The notes beneath the pieces are model-generated. The model had not been told where the DNA came from and searched no databases. It saw only the letters and a program-made list of their open reading frames with translations. A DNA stretch of 64,000 nt, taken from the NCBI GenBank assembly GCA_030272155.1, contig CP126193.1, positions 434,001 through 498,000 of the forward strand, read 5' to 3'. Position numbers and translations under genes: made by a program. Positions 13,101 to 24,872 of this stretch are shown piece by piece; positions within the stretch are counted from its first letter, which is position 1; each line of letters opens with the position of its first letter. This DNA is from Tetradesmus obliquus (taxonomy: Eukaryota; Chlorophyta; Chlorophyceae; Sphaeropleales; Scenedesmaceae).

Positions 13101-14457
13101 CATGCCCCACCCGACAGCCAGCAGCACCAACATATCGCACCTTGTCGATGAGTGTGCCACGCGGCATGCCTGGTATGTCTGTGAGCAGCGCGGTGTGGCT
13201 GGCGCTGTCCAGGTTCATGCTGCTGCTGCTGAGGTGCGCCAGGTACAGCCGCAGCGCGTCGCTGGTGGCAGACCACAGCAGCTGCGTAGAGCCAGTAGCA
13301 GCAGCAGCAGCAGCAGCAGTGGAGCACGCACAAAGAGGGAATAAACACATGGTTTCATCAAATAGTCAAACAGTCAGGTAGATGTGCATGAAGGTCGCAA
13401 TAGGCGTGCTTGTCGACCTTCTAAGTAATGGACGACACAGTTTACAACCTGTGTCATGTCGTATGTTATAACATGCTAAGAAAGTCAAAGTGCCGCACCT
13501 TGAGTGTGATGGCGCTGACCACGTACACCGAGGCCAGGTGCACCCACAGCAGCGGGCTGCCTGCAGGGATGTTGGCCATGCTCAACACATCGAGGTCGCT
13601 GGCACCCACCCTGCAATGACAAACATATAACACATGTGTAACACATTTATAACACAATCGAAACACATAGTGCAGTAACAGCAGCCAGCAACTGCTTAGC
13701 TTGTCAGACGTAAAGTGCATGGTGCAGGCAAAGACAATGCAATCCCAGATAGATCGCTGCCCTGTTCCCTGCCTTGCCAGCGCAGCTCACGAGTGAGCTG
13801 CATACCAGGCTGTTCAACATGTTGTCAGTCACATGCCATGTCATTTCCTCCCAGCGCACCTGCCCTGCTCGATTTGCTGTGCCAGGCTGCCTAGGTCCTG
13901 GCCAGGCCCCAGTTGCACCTTGGGGGCCCCACCAGTGCTGCTGCTGTTATTAACATTGTTATTATTAGCAGCAGGCCGCCGCCCCGAGTACTCAGGCAGC
14001 AGTGAGCTGTTGATGTTGGGTATAGTGGGGAACAGCGACCCAAAGAAGCCGGGAGGTGCTGCTGCAACCGCTGCTGCTGCTGCTGGCGGGGCGGCGGCTG
14101 CATTGGCAGCCAGCTGCTGCTGAGTCAGGTTGTGCAGATTTGTGCCCTGCAGGGCAGGCAGCAGAGAGAAGCAGGGGGTGCGTTGACTCCTGCACGCGCT
14201 TTCACATGCCGCACTGTCACAACTTTGAAACATATTGATTTTGTGTAAGCATCTAGCATGTTAACACCTAGCATCGTATCATGCTTTATGTTGCGTGGAT
14301 CAACTAGGCTGCAGGGTGGTGCAAAAAGATGGCGGACTATGTCCTGCCGCTGCTGCAGCTGCTGCTGCTGCTGCTACTGCATCTCACCGAGTAGTTGACT
14401 GGCAGCACCACGCCGATGCACCACACCATCAGCACCAGCAGCAGCTTCAGCGCTGCA

Positions 14458-14507
<50 letters not shown>

Positions 14508-15272
14508 TCGAGGGAGTTTGGTCGCATTGGATTATGCATTAGGCTGCCGACCCACGGCAGTGCCCTGTGTTGCGTAGCATGTGCAGCAATGTATTGCAGG
14601 GCTGTAGCCAGCAAGCATCAGCATCCTGTCCTGTGTGCTGCTCTGCTGATCCCTGCCGATTCTCACACAGCCGTGTGCATGCGCTGCTGCTGCCGCTGCT
14701 GCTGCTGCTGCTGCTGCAGCTGCAAGCACAACATGCCCAAAGTTGCTGCATCCATGCCACCCCCAACAAAATAGCAGCAGCAACCACCCTAGATACAACT
14801 GCACCCACCGAAGCGGATGAAGCGCAGCAGCATGGCCACGTCCAGGCCCACAGCAGCAATCACGCGCTGCTCCGGCAGCCGCAGCAGCGGCACCACCCAC
14901 GTCAGCAGCGTCTTGGGCAGCACGGGCGGCAGCGGAGCCCCCGGCAGGGGCATGCCAGACTCCCCTGGTGGGGCCAGGGGGGAGGGGCTGGGGAACAGCA
15001 GGCTGGGGATGCTGCTGCTGACAGCAGCAGCAGCAGCAGCAGCATGGAGTGAGCCACTGCTGCTGCTGCTGCCGCTGTTGCTGGGTGGTGCTTCCGGTGT
15101 ATCTGCCAGCTCCGGAGCATGGCCAAGCTGCGCTGCGGCTGCGCTGTCGCCGGCAGCTCTCCTGGTGCTGCTGGCTCCGTAGTAGCTGCACGACGCAGGC
15201 GAGCATGTCTTGGGTGAGAGCATGTGCAGCACAGCTAAGATGCAAGCATTGCACGCAGCAGCTGCACCAACA

Positions 15273-15342
<70 letters not shown>

Positions 15343-15668
15343 CAAACCGCAGCCCTATCAACTCGGCACCCAAGAAGCTGGTTCGGTCGCGTCAAGCTCA
15401 GGTTAAGCAATGGTTTTCTTGAGTCCGCTTGCGCGCAGCAGTCCCGTTACGTTGCCAGTGGTACTGCTGCTGCCGTTGCTGCTACTGCTGCTGCTCTCTG
15501 GCACCGTTGTTGCTACCGGCGTGTACTTTATACTTACGTTCTCGGGTCATAATAACGGTTCGTAGGACGACATATTCGCAGGACGCTGAACAGCAGCAGA
15601 CTGGCTATGCCGATGCCTAAATCTATGCCCAGCGCAACACCGACTGTAGCTCCGGATATCGCACTCAT
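5169..15668 (-). CDS. OSCA/CSC1-type hyperosmolality- and stretch-gated cation channel
   Basis: Seventeen exons, 5' to 3': 15538-15668, 14809-15377, 14388-14452, 13860-14146, 13499-13610, 13141-13281, 12197-12844, 11491-11817, 10652-11271, 10413-10502, 9933-10062, 9184-9393, 8242-8313, 7913-7993, 7283-7410, 6535-6721, 5169-5801. They join in phase to about 1476 residues. Family landmarks appear in order: an N-terminal membrane segment (GVALGIDLGIGIASLLLFSV), AVGLDVAMLLRFIRFALKLL, VWCIGVVLPVNYS, GSPLLWVHLASVYVVSAITL, the cytosolic RRM-like region (AAFVTFR, then APPPDSLNW), FYVVPVAVVQGLLQ, PGLALRIFVLLLPVILYALN, FFASFITGSLFNQ, GTGAPQTANFFILYI, the YEGGGRLWKQ loop and a last helix (IALYIFQLIMAALLIVKRF). 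The known role of the family is a plasma- or endomembrane Ca2+-permeable channel opened by membrane tension. It is about twice the usual length (700-800 residues) because of low-complexity insertions: exon 2 has about 24 Ala from a CTG tract, exon 7 adds 216 residues, and exon 9 is Ser/Ala-rich. Several introns hold copies of exon edges. Confidence 0.88.
6412..6470 (-). repeat. Intronic copy of the donor edge of OSCA exon 16
   Basis: Closely matches 6532-6590, which is the last 50-odd coding bases (ending GGRLWKQ) plus the GT donor. The copy keeps the donor and lies downstream in the following intron. Confidence 0.8.
6759..7065 (-). repeat. 82-bp tandem array carrying copies of an OSCA 3' splice site
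   Basis: Units start at 6759, 6841, 6923 and 7005, a period of exactly 82 bp, with the last one partial. On the minus strand each contains CTGCAG followed by the first ~35 bases of exon 16 (MFGPSVPEHSMM in frame), so the real acceptor at 6721 is preceded by four near-identical acceptors. The unit length is not a multiple of three. Confidence 0.92.
7997..8045 (+). repeat. (CAG)n tract at an OSCA intron 3' end
   Basis: About 16 CAG units, reading CTG on the coding minus strand. The tract runs directly into the acceptor of exon 14 at 7993, so the microsatellite provides the 3' splice site context. Confidence 0.85.
8318..8396 (+). repeat. (CAG)26 tract at an OSCA intron 3' end
   Basis: Long CAG run, reading CTG on the minus strand, immediately upstream of the exon 13 acceptor (8313). 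It is separated from exon 13 only by a CCAG. Confidence 0.88.
8926..9110 (-). repeat. Two intronic copies of the donor edge of OSCA exon 12
   Basis: 8926-8965 and 9069-9110 repeat the last ~40 bases of exon 12 (real edge at 9184; residues WVATHFFALQ) together with the following GT. The copies differ from the exon by a few substitutions. Confidence 0.85.
9461..9540 (-). repeat. Intronic copy of the acceptor edge of OSCA exon 12
   Basis: Repeats about 70 bases corresponding to 9323-9400: the acceptor CAG, the exon start (LERLQALPV) and further exon sequence, with substitutions. Confidence 0.85.
9771..9841 (-). repeat. Intronic copy of the donor edge of OSCA exon 11
   Basis: Repeats the last ~65 bases of exon 11 (FYVVPVAVVQGLLQ) and its GT donor. 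The real exon is at 9933-10062. The copied frame is intact but ends in intron sequence. Confidence 0.85.
15271..15342 (+). repeat. (CTG)24 tract coding polyalanine on the minus strand
   Basis: Lies in OSCA exon 2, where it reads GCA codons. It follows EAAA at the start of the exon and pushes the N-terminal loop far beyond family length. It could instead belong to a missed intron, but the frame is open throughout. Confidence 0.75.
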
Positions 15669-16673
15669 CTTGGAATGTGTAGCTCTCGGCGCAGCTCATC
15701 ACTGCTGTGATCAATAAGCTATGATTGCACTCTGCTGCTCCAAGGTATGGCATGCATGCATTGCAAGGCAGCCGTGAATCATTCGGGTGATCCCCAGCAC
15801 GTGCCAGTTCGCCCACGACGTGCTTAGCTTTTAAGATCTTGTTGAGAAGCGGTTCGCTGCGCTATGTGTGGGTATCCGAGGCAGGGCTGCCCATGTAACC
15901 TGTCACTACCCTGAAGCCTGCCAGCTGGCAGTGGGCAGTGATGCTCAAGCCCGTAGCGCAGCAGCTGGCACATTATTTGCAGTCTCGGTGAGTATCTTAA
16001 AGTAGTCATGCGGCTGCTGTGCTGCCTGATGCTGTTTGCATGTTGCGGTTGGTCTGGCCAGGGGACTGCTGTGCTGATCACCACCTGGAGAAGTTCTCCT
16101 CCAGCAGCGGCTTGTTGGTAGGCAGCTTTACGCACACCTTACACGTATGTGATGAGTGCTTGAACTCGAGGCCTTCGACTCTTGTGCGCATTATAGTGCC
16201 TTAGTGCTCTGCAATTCAAAATTACCTATTTACAGGGAGGATGCACCAAAGCGGCAGCCATGGAAGTCAGCCATGCAGCTGGCATGCTCAGCTGGTCAGC
16301 AGCAGTCAGTTTGTGTGCCGCAGCAAATGCAGACTGCACACACCCCCATGTTACTCAACTCGTGAGACATTTGGCTGCGGGCATGCAACCTGTGGGTCAT
16401 CAGCGCGCTACGCCGCGTACGCGTTAGCCAGCCCGTGGGCTGCTCGTACGCTCTGTAGCATCTGCATAGTAATACTTGAGTCTTATTTAAATGTTTTGGA
16501 TAGCGATTGCTGGAAACAATTGAGCACTGACAAGCTTCCGCATGACTTGCCGCGCTCCTCGTATCCCCCCGGCTACCTTGGCAGCATGACTGCGATATGA
16601 TGCCTGCCACTAGATTGAACATTGACTGATCACTTTGTAGTTACCCTCTTCATTGATTGTATAGTGTTTCACC
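15669..16673. promoter_or_regulatory. Divergent intergenic region (OSCA minus / DAPG-hydrolase-like plus)
   Basis: 1005 bases between two start codons pointing away from each other, so both promoters should lie here. I see no clear TATA box at a standard distance from either start, and no coding sequence. Confidence 0.5.
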
Positions 16674-18063
16674 ATGGCATCCAGGCGCAATACTCTCATC
16701 GCCCTGCTCCTTGGCGCGCAGCTCCTGCTGTGCGCCCAGACATGCTTTGCCGATCGCAGAAGCACACAGGATGATGGAGAAGTGCAGATCTTTGAGCTTT
16801 CAGGACCCGTAGGCCCACAGGACCTTCCCGAGGCTCGCCTGAAAGCACCCGCCTCAGGCTGGAAGCTGGCGGGATACGATGCCGTGGAGGGCACGCCAGT
16901 CGTGGACACAAGCCGAGGAGTGCTGGAGGTGTTGATCAAGTGAGTCCCAAGCAATAAAGTTTGAAGATGGACGTATAGACTTGGCAGCATGCAGCAGCAG
17001 TCGTGGATGTTGCGTGTGCCGCACCTCAGTGCAGCACACACTTCACGTCAGCTGCAGCTGCACAGCATATGGTGCATGTTCAGTATTGCTCCTTGGTTTC
17101 GACGGCAGACAAACGCTGCTGCAGCATCAGCACCAACATGGCTGGCAGCCTGCTGGCCAGCTGCAGCAATCTGGTTCAACCCTGCCAATGGCAGCAGTGA
17201 ATGCTGCTCTCGCTGCTGCTTCCTGCAAGCAGGCCCACCCGGCACTGCTGACACAATGCCGCTGCTGCTGCTGCTGCTGCCGCTGTCGCTGCTGCCGCTG
17301 CAAAATCAACTGCCACACCCGCAGCCACAAGCCCATCAAGGGAGTGACCCCAGCCATGGTCTCCTGGATGTACAGCAACCTGCACAAGACTGTCAAGCTG
17401 CCAGCCAGCCTCGCCTCAACATACGGCACCACATCATCCCCCATGTTCATGCTGCTGCACCCCGTGGACCACATCAGTGTGGCCATCGACAGCGCATCGT
17501 CATCGTCATCAGTCGGCCTCATCACACCTGGCACAAATGTGAACTGGATGGAGATGCCAGCAGCAGGCTGCAGCTGGACTGGCGAGAGGGCTAGCCTGTG
17601 GTCCTGCCCTGCTAGCCGCAGCGGCTATACCTCATCGACTTCACCATCCGAGTATGCAGGCCGCTTCTACACCAAGACGACAAATACCGTCATCCACAAC
17701 GATGCCGGCAGCTTCAAAACTCTTAAGACCGTCGACTCGCAGCTGGGCCCGCTCACAACGTCCTTCAGTGGACACAACTGGAGCTTCGAGAACGGAGTGC
17801 TGCGCCCGAGCAGCACCTACCGCATCGGGCTGGTTGAGCGCGGCGGCGATGGCGAGTACTATCTGGACATGTCGCGCCGCTTCCTGAGCATCATCAACGG
17901 CCGTATCGAGACCGCGTTTGTGAACGGCGAGCCCAACAGCGCGCGTGCGCAGGGCTATGCGCTGCTGCTGCACAGCATCCAGGAGTGGCAGCGGCTGCCG
18001 CAGTGGCTGCCGGCGGTGTATGCGGCCAATGTGAAGGGCGGCAGCCGCCGCATGATGCATTAG
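16674..18063 (+). CDS. Secreted DAPG-hydrolase (PhiG)-like protein
   Basis: Two exons, 16674-16939 and 17325-18063, joined in phase (334 residues). The N-terminus is a clear signal peptide (hydrophobic LIALLLGAQLLLCA, then Ala-Asp). The mature part resembles the diacetylphloroglucinol/phloretin hydrolase family: KGVTPAMVSWMYSNL near the start, HPVDHISVAID in the middle, and HSIQEWQRLPQWLPAVYA at the C-terminus. Family members are zinc enzymes that cut C-C bonds of phenolic ketones, with zinc held by His and Glu. Here HPVDH, a Glu after NVNWM, and the H-x3-E of HSIQE are candidate ligands. A secreted version would act outside the cell or in an endomembrane compartment. The assignment rests on remembered motif order; substrate is unknown. 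Confidence 0.6.
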
Positions 18064-18765
18064 TGGGGGCAGTTGGTGTGTTGAGCAGGCGTGCCGCGTT
18101 GTGGCTAGGCCACTGCTGCCGCACGCACTGGCACTGTAGTGCTTTATGGCCCTGCATTGTACTGCTGTGTTGTTTTGGGGGGCATGGGGCTCCGGAATCG
18201 CAGTAAAGTGTGTTAATAGAAGTCTTCTGCTACAGCATTGCTGAAGTTGTATTGATTTTGCTGCTGACAGCAGCTGCCTGGGTGTGGTTTGTGCCACTGA
18301 GAATGTGGCAGATTGGTTTTGACGCAGGTGCTGAGAAGCAACCTGCAAGCTGGGTGCAGGGTGCCTGCAGGGTGACCAGCTGGTCATGTAGGCCAGGGTT
18401 TACTGTGCAGTTGTTCCCTCACTGTACAATATGCAGACAGTCACTTCGGCTTGCTGGCAGGCAATGCCGGCAGACAATGACATGTGGGGATGCCGACAAC
18501 AGAATTCATTCTTCATCACGGGATTTGTGTGGAGTGCTGTATCAAACACATGGTTTGCAGCTGTTTGAGTCTGAGTGTGGCCAGTTGGTATCTGAGGAAC
18601 AGCGTTTGCCCGTGTGGGTGTGCTGTAGTGCACTGTGCCTATGCAATGGCCGGCAATTGTCATTGCAGGACCGTTGGCTGTTACACATGGTTGCTTTGCC
18701 TTTCAGACATCAGAGTGAGATCCACCAGGCAGATTGCTTGCGCCAACGCCCAACCGACTTCTATG

Positions 18766-18770
18766 TGTAA
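18766..18770 (+). promoter_or_regulatory. Possible TGTAA polyadenylation signal
   Basis: First TGTAA downstream of the DAPG-hydrolase-like stop, 700 bases away. Long 3' UTRs are common in chlorophyceans, but the distance makes the link uncertain. Confidence 0.3.
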
Positions 18771-20125
18771 ATAGTCAAGATGCCAACACGTCTTCACTGC
18801 CCAGCCAGTGGAGTATCAGCTGCCATGTTAAGCTCTGCTCAGTGATTGCATATGCCTTGTACGTGCTTGTAACTGCAGCAGTACGTACTATAAACAGCAA
18901 TGGCAGCGCTGTTGAGTGCTAGCCATACCATCCTCAGGTCGTGCAACAGTGCACAGCATCCTCAGGTCGTGTATCACACACAGATTGTGATGCTGGGGCC
19001 GAACTTGGCCCGCAGCCTCACACAAGCAGCAGATTGTAGCTGCTATGTCACTGCCGTAAAAAAAAGTGCAAGCGGCTAGCAGGCCGCCATGCATGCTATT
19101 ACACTACCATGCGGCATCCTTTGCTATTTGTGCTTGTTACCGTCACCACGCTCTGACATGGCGCGGGAATTCATCAGCCAAGGGATGCATAAATAGCACC
19201 GACGACCAGATCAAACTGCCAGCCTGTGCCTCTTAGCACAGTTCAGCAACTGGACGGGTTTGAAGACCAGCCCGTGTGTGTGCTGCAAAACAAGCCACCT
19301 CAAGGCCACCAACAGCAGACTGCGCCGCTAGACCACGTACATGCACCCAGATGCAATGCCTCTGTCAACTTACATTATTTCGTTGCCACAAAACATGCTA
19401 TTGTATCACTATGATGAATGCTGGCTGGCACGCCTGCGCGGCGCACAAAGCAATAAAGGACTGAAGCAATGTGCGAGAGCATCATTCACGTATGTGCATA
19501 CACGTCATCAGGAAGCGCCTGCAAGCAATTAATCAACCTCCGGCCTTATTGTCACCTGCTACCCCACCCTGCAAGAGGATCCAGGTGACATAAATTTATC
19601 AGTGGCATCATCTACATGGTACCACCTGTGCAGCTGGCTGTGCATGCATTCAATCAAGCCACATAACGTGCGAATTATGTGAGCTCTGCCCTGCCTGTCT
19701 GCTGACGGCCGCACATCACATGCGCGCAAGCTCCACAGGTAGCACTGCCTGCACTGTGCTTTTGCAATTTGTGATGTCTGTAACACATACTACTGCCTGG
19801 CATACTGTCAGAGCATGCACCGCCACATCTGCTGACAGCAGCCAACAGCTGCGGAGTCCTCATGCAAGCAGCAACTCCCAAACTTCGTCCAAGCCGCAAC
19901 ACTGAGATGTCGCACTACATGGTGACAACGAATCAGCTGAACTCCCGGTCAACTTATTTGCCAGCCACAGAGCTGCTGCCAACATCAACAAGTCGTTGTG
20001 CTGCCAAACACGTGCCGGCATGTACATGGAGCACACGCATCCCTGCCTGCCCTGCGACGGTGCACTGGCACACACCTGTCACTTGCACCCATCCTTGTCT
20101 TTACTGCATAGCCTCCGGCTGGCTC
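18771..20125. other. Intergenic region between converging genes
   Basis: No frame here gives a recognisable protein or plausible splicing. TTACA at 19369 (TGTAA on minus) could end the subtilase transcript, about 750 bases after its stop. Nothing else stands out. Confidence 0.4.
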
Positions 20126-23100
20126 TCATCGCGCTGCTGCCCAGAACTTGGCCCAAGCCAGGAAGCCGTAAAACTTCCCGCTAACAGCGCCTTGCGCAGA
20201 AACAGGGTCACCGGAAAAGCCGTACGGCCGCCGCAGCGTCAGCCGCTCCACTGCTGCTGCCTGGATTAGGGCCAGCTTCTGCATGCCGGTGGTGCCAGGG
20301 GGGCAGGCGCCAGACTGGATGCAGGTGGCAGCAATGCCTGCCACATGCGGGGAGGCCTGGCTGGTGCCGGAGAGTTCCCTATGTACATGAAAAGCAACGG
20401 AGCAGGCAGGCAGGCAGGTTGGTGCAGTGGTTGCAGCACCATTTGGATGCATGTTGCGGCAATGCCGGCAACATGCGGGGAAGCCTGGCTGGTTCCTGAA
20501 AGCTCCCTACACAGCAGCACAGCAGAACAGGCCGGCAACTTGCTACATGCTGTTGCAGCATATCATGTGTGGCAGCGTTCGAGCTATGTGCAGCGTGTTG
20601 TGCATGCAACATGGTGACTGGGTGATGCAAACAAAGCAGCTTTGTGGTGACTGGTGGCCTGACAGCTCCCTGCGCAGCAGCACAGCAGGGGAGGCGGCTA
20701 CACGCCTTCCCTGTGACAGCTGCCATGCTGCACACAGCAGCGCACAACAAGGCACGATGAGGGCTCCTGCTGCTGCTGTTGCAGTCATGTTCAGCGCCGT
20801 ACTCATTATCCTCAAGATGCTTCACTTTTTGTGCTGCGCCAAACGGCACCTAAGGTGGTTTGGGATCAGCTCCTTTTTGAAAGTTCACCTCATGCTCTGG
20901 AAGAAACTTGCAACTGATGGATCGTCTGACAAATGGCTCACCTGCAGCGTGAGGGCTCCCGCTGGATGGACATGGTGCTCCTGCTGCTTCTGCACCCACT
21001 ATCAGCCTATCGACCCATCAGCCTATCAATTGCATGATCATTTGTTTCATCATCATCACGCTTTCGATGCTGTGCTCTAGTCTCACCTGTATCGCAAGGG
21101 GTCCCGCTGAATAGACATCGTGCTGAGCACGCCACTGCCAGGCGCAGCCATAACACGCGCCTTGTCAGCCGCCGGTGCATCAGCCGGCAGGAAGTTGCTG
21201 AAGCCAGAGGCGCTGCGGGCACTGGGGTCGATCGATGTGACGGCTGCGACAGTTGGACAGGCCGCTGGCACGTAGTGCAGCAGGGAGTCGCGGTAGTTGC
21301 CTGCTGCTGTCACCACCAGCACGCCTGCAGCCGCGCAACACACACAGAACGAATGAATAAGCTACGTGTGGTGTTTTGTTAGTCATCACCCGCGTAAGTT
21401 AAGGTAGGGGGGCGCAACACACACGGAAGCATATCACGAGAGGGTAGTTACATGTGGGACCTGGCACAGTACCTCGAGCAAAATGAGCCGCAAGTCCATA
21501 TGGTTTCAACCGCTGGTGCGTGGCAGTGAAGGGAACGGGATCCAGCTGGTATGGATAAGCTGCAGACACAGTGCGTCGCGTGCACGGCAAGAACACGCAC
21601 CTGCATCGGACGCCTCCTGGAAGACGCGGCACACGACGCGCAGCGTGTCGGCTGCATCATCATCGCCATCCGCAACATACGCAGCCATGCTCAGGTTGAT
21701 GACCTGGCGGCAGCGGCAGCAGCAGCAGCAGTGCAAGAGAGTGTGGCGTACGTCTAATGCTGATGTGTTGCAGTAACAAGCATTACGCCATCATACGCAT
21801 GCCAGCTTGTTCAAGAGTTGCAGTTGCGCCTTTGGTTGCTTGTTGACCACCGCACAGCTTTGCCATACTGCATGCCAGCCTGCCAGGCTGCACGCCTACA
21901 GCACGTCAAGGCAGCAGCCGCAGCCAGCGCGTGCACCATGCAGCAGCACTCCCCTCACCTTGATGTTGAGGGCCTGCCCCTCCCTGCCAGCCGCCCACCT
22001 GACGGCAGCAAGCGCATCAGACAGTGCGCCTGCATGGGGCAGCACAGCAGTATTGTTGGTGAGGCGGCAGTGCACGCAGGCGCTGCTGCCATTTGTACTG
22101 TGGCACTTCTGCAGATACACTTGCAGCTGACAAGCACGCTTGTGTTGTTTTGTGGGATTGGTTGCACGAGACTTCTGCCAACACAAACAAGCAGCTGCCT
22201 GATAGCGGCAACAAAGCTGGTGCTGGTAACAGCTGTGAGGCAGGTGAGGCGCTAGGCGCAGCAGCAGCAGCAGCAGCAGCGTCAGCAGCAGCAGCAGCAG
22301 CAGCATGCCCACCTTGGCCGCTGCCGTCCAGCACCTTCAGTGAGTAGACAGGTGTGCCTGGCGCCACCCCAACCACACCTGCGGCAACCACAAGCATGCA
22401 GCAGTACACCGGTGTTACAAAGCGTGAACTGTCATGCAAGGTATAAGCAGCCTGGGTGCATGCATAAACACTACCATGCCATGGGTTGTGTGCGGTTTGG
22501 TGCGCTTCCAGGAGCATGCACTACACAGCCTGCACTTGCACACACACCGCAGCAGTGCTGCTGCCAGGCACACGCTGCTGTCCTTCCAAAGACAGGAGAC
22601 AACATGTGACGGACCAGTCACAAGCACCAATGTCACCCGCCTCTGCCAGCGTTACGGGCACATGCTGTTTCACCCAAGAGCAGGAGGCAACATGCGAAAT
22701 ACCGGTGACAAGTGTGAACAATAACCACGCATGTCACCCACCCCTGCCAGTGTTGCGCGCTCCGATGATGCCAGCCACGTGAGTGCCTGCAGTGCAACAC
22801 AAGCACAGCAGGCGCAAGCCGGGCACATTGTGAGCACATCTACACAACAGAAATGCGCAGCTGCATCATCAAAACTTGGCACGTTGCTCAGCAGCAGTGG
22901 CTGCGTGTGAGCTGCTGAGCTAGCAGCGGCTGTATGTATGTGATGTGCAGCCAGGGGTTGTGCAGCAGTGCCTTGTGCCTCAGCATGTGTCCATCTTCTG
23001 CAGCAACTGCACACCATTCTGTGCAGCTGCAGTTGATTTGCATTGAAAGTAACACTCAACCACCCTTTATGCTCACCGTGGCCGTAGAAGTCCACGCCAG

Positions 23101-24315
23101 GGTCTGTCATGTCGCCAGGCATGCTGCGCGACGGCTGCCGCACCCACGACTTGCCGCCAGCATACACCAGGTCAGGGTGGTTGGCATCGATGCCAGAGTC
23201 CACCACAGCCACAGCCACCTGCATAACATGGCCATGTAGCAGTGCAGCACGCGCTTGCTGCATGTTTTGTCCAGCACACCATGCTGCACACAGGGCGTTT
23301 GACAGCCCTACGCTGTCCCTCAAAACAAAACATGCGACATAATGTTTGTTGCGCTGCTAAAAGCGCAACGCAGCAGCTCGCAATCTCCCTGTGAGCTACA
23401 GGTCAAAGTAGCATGTGACAAACATGCAGTGCGCTGCTGTGATTACTACGGCATACAGCCTGCTGCAACTGACACACACACACAAAGCATAACCTGGCGG
23501 CACATCAATTCCATCTGCCTCACACCTGCTGCTGCTGCTGGCTGTCCATCATTGCCCCTCCTCCGCCTGCAGTGTTGGGCACTGCGTCAGCAGTCGCTGC
23601 CTCAATGAATGCCACACCAGGTGGCACCGCCTCACCAGCCGCCAGGCCCTGCCGGCGCAGCAGCCGAGCCATCTGCTGGACCACAGGGTTCAGGGTTTGT
23701 CCCAGCCCTGGGGCTGTAGGGCGCGGCGGGCTGCCGGCAACTGGCGCAGGAGTAGCGGGAGCAGGTGGGGCTGCTGGCGCCGGCACTGGCGCTGATGGCA
23801 GCGGAGCACGTAGCCGCTCCAATTCATTGATGTTTTTCATATCAGCTGCCTCGTTGTCATCAGATGATGGAGCAGAAGGGCCCTGCACTGTGCGCCGGCG
23901 CCTATTGGGGCGGCTCTTTGAGCGGTCAGAGGCCGGGGATGGCACTGTTAGTAATGAATTCATAGGTGGCGTGCCCCTAGGCAGCACGTTGTATGCCGGC
24001 GTGTTGAAGACACGGCTGGTGCCGCCCTGCTGCTGCGCCTGCAACTCTGGGTCGTAGGCATACTCGCCATCGTATTGCTGTTGTTCAGGTGCCTGCTGCT
24101 GCTGGGGCTGATCATTGACAGTACTTTGCTGCTGATCCGGGGTTCTCTGCACTTCCTGGTGCTGCTGCTGCTGCTCCTGTTGGTCAGCTGTAGGTTGCTG
24201 CTCAGCTGCAGGGCTGTCTGGGACCTGCTGCTGCTGCTGTTGGCCCTGCTGCGGCTGCTGCTGCTGCTGATCCTGGTGCTGCTGCTGCTGCTGTTGCGGG
24301 TCTTGCTCCTGCGGG

Positions 24316-24368
<53 letters not shown>

Positions 24369-24841
24369 ATCCTGCTGCTGATCCTGCTGCTGCTGCCGCC
24401 CATTCGGCTGGTCCGCATTCACAGCAGGAGCATCAGCATGCTCCTGCCCGCTGCTGTTCATGCCATGATTGCTGCTGTGCATTCTGCGAGCCCACACCCT
24501 GCCCTGAGGCACAATGAGCCGATCGCGAAAGACAGCAGCCACTAGGCCTGTCTGCCGTATGTGCTCCATTGCTGCGGGCGGCGCCTCCAGCAGCAACGCC
24601 TCAAAGCCTTCAGCAGCACTGCCTTGCCCTGTGCTGCTGCTGTCTGCATTGCTGCTGCTGCTGCTGCTGCTGTCGCTGGCAGCCGCAGCAACACTGCCAC
24701 CGCCTGGTGGCGTTTTTGGTGTATCTGGCGCTGGCTGTGCCCCTTGCACGTCCTGTGCGTTGCTGCTGCCCAGTGACCGCAGCACTCTCACGACTGGCTG
24801 TGCTGCTGCCTGTGCTGCACCTTCGCTAGGCTGCTGCTGCC

Positions 24842-24872
<31 letters not shown>

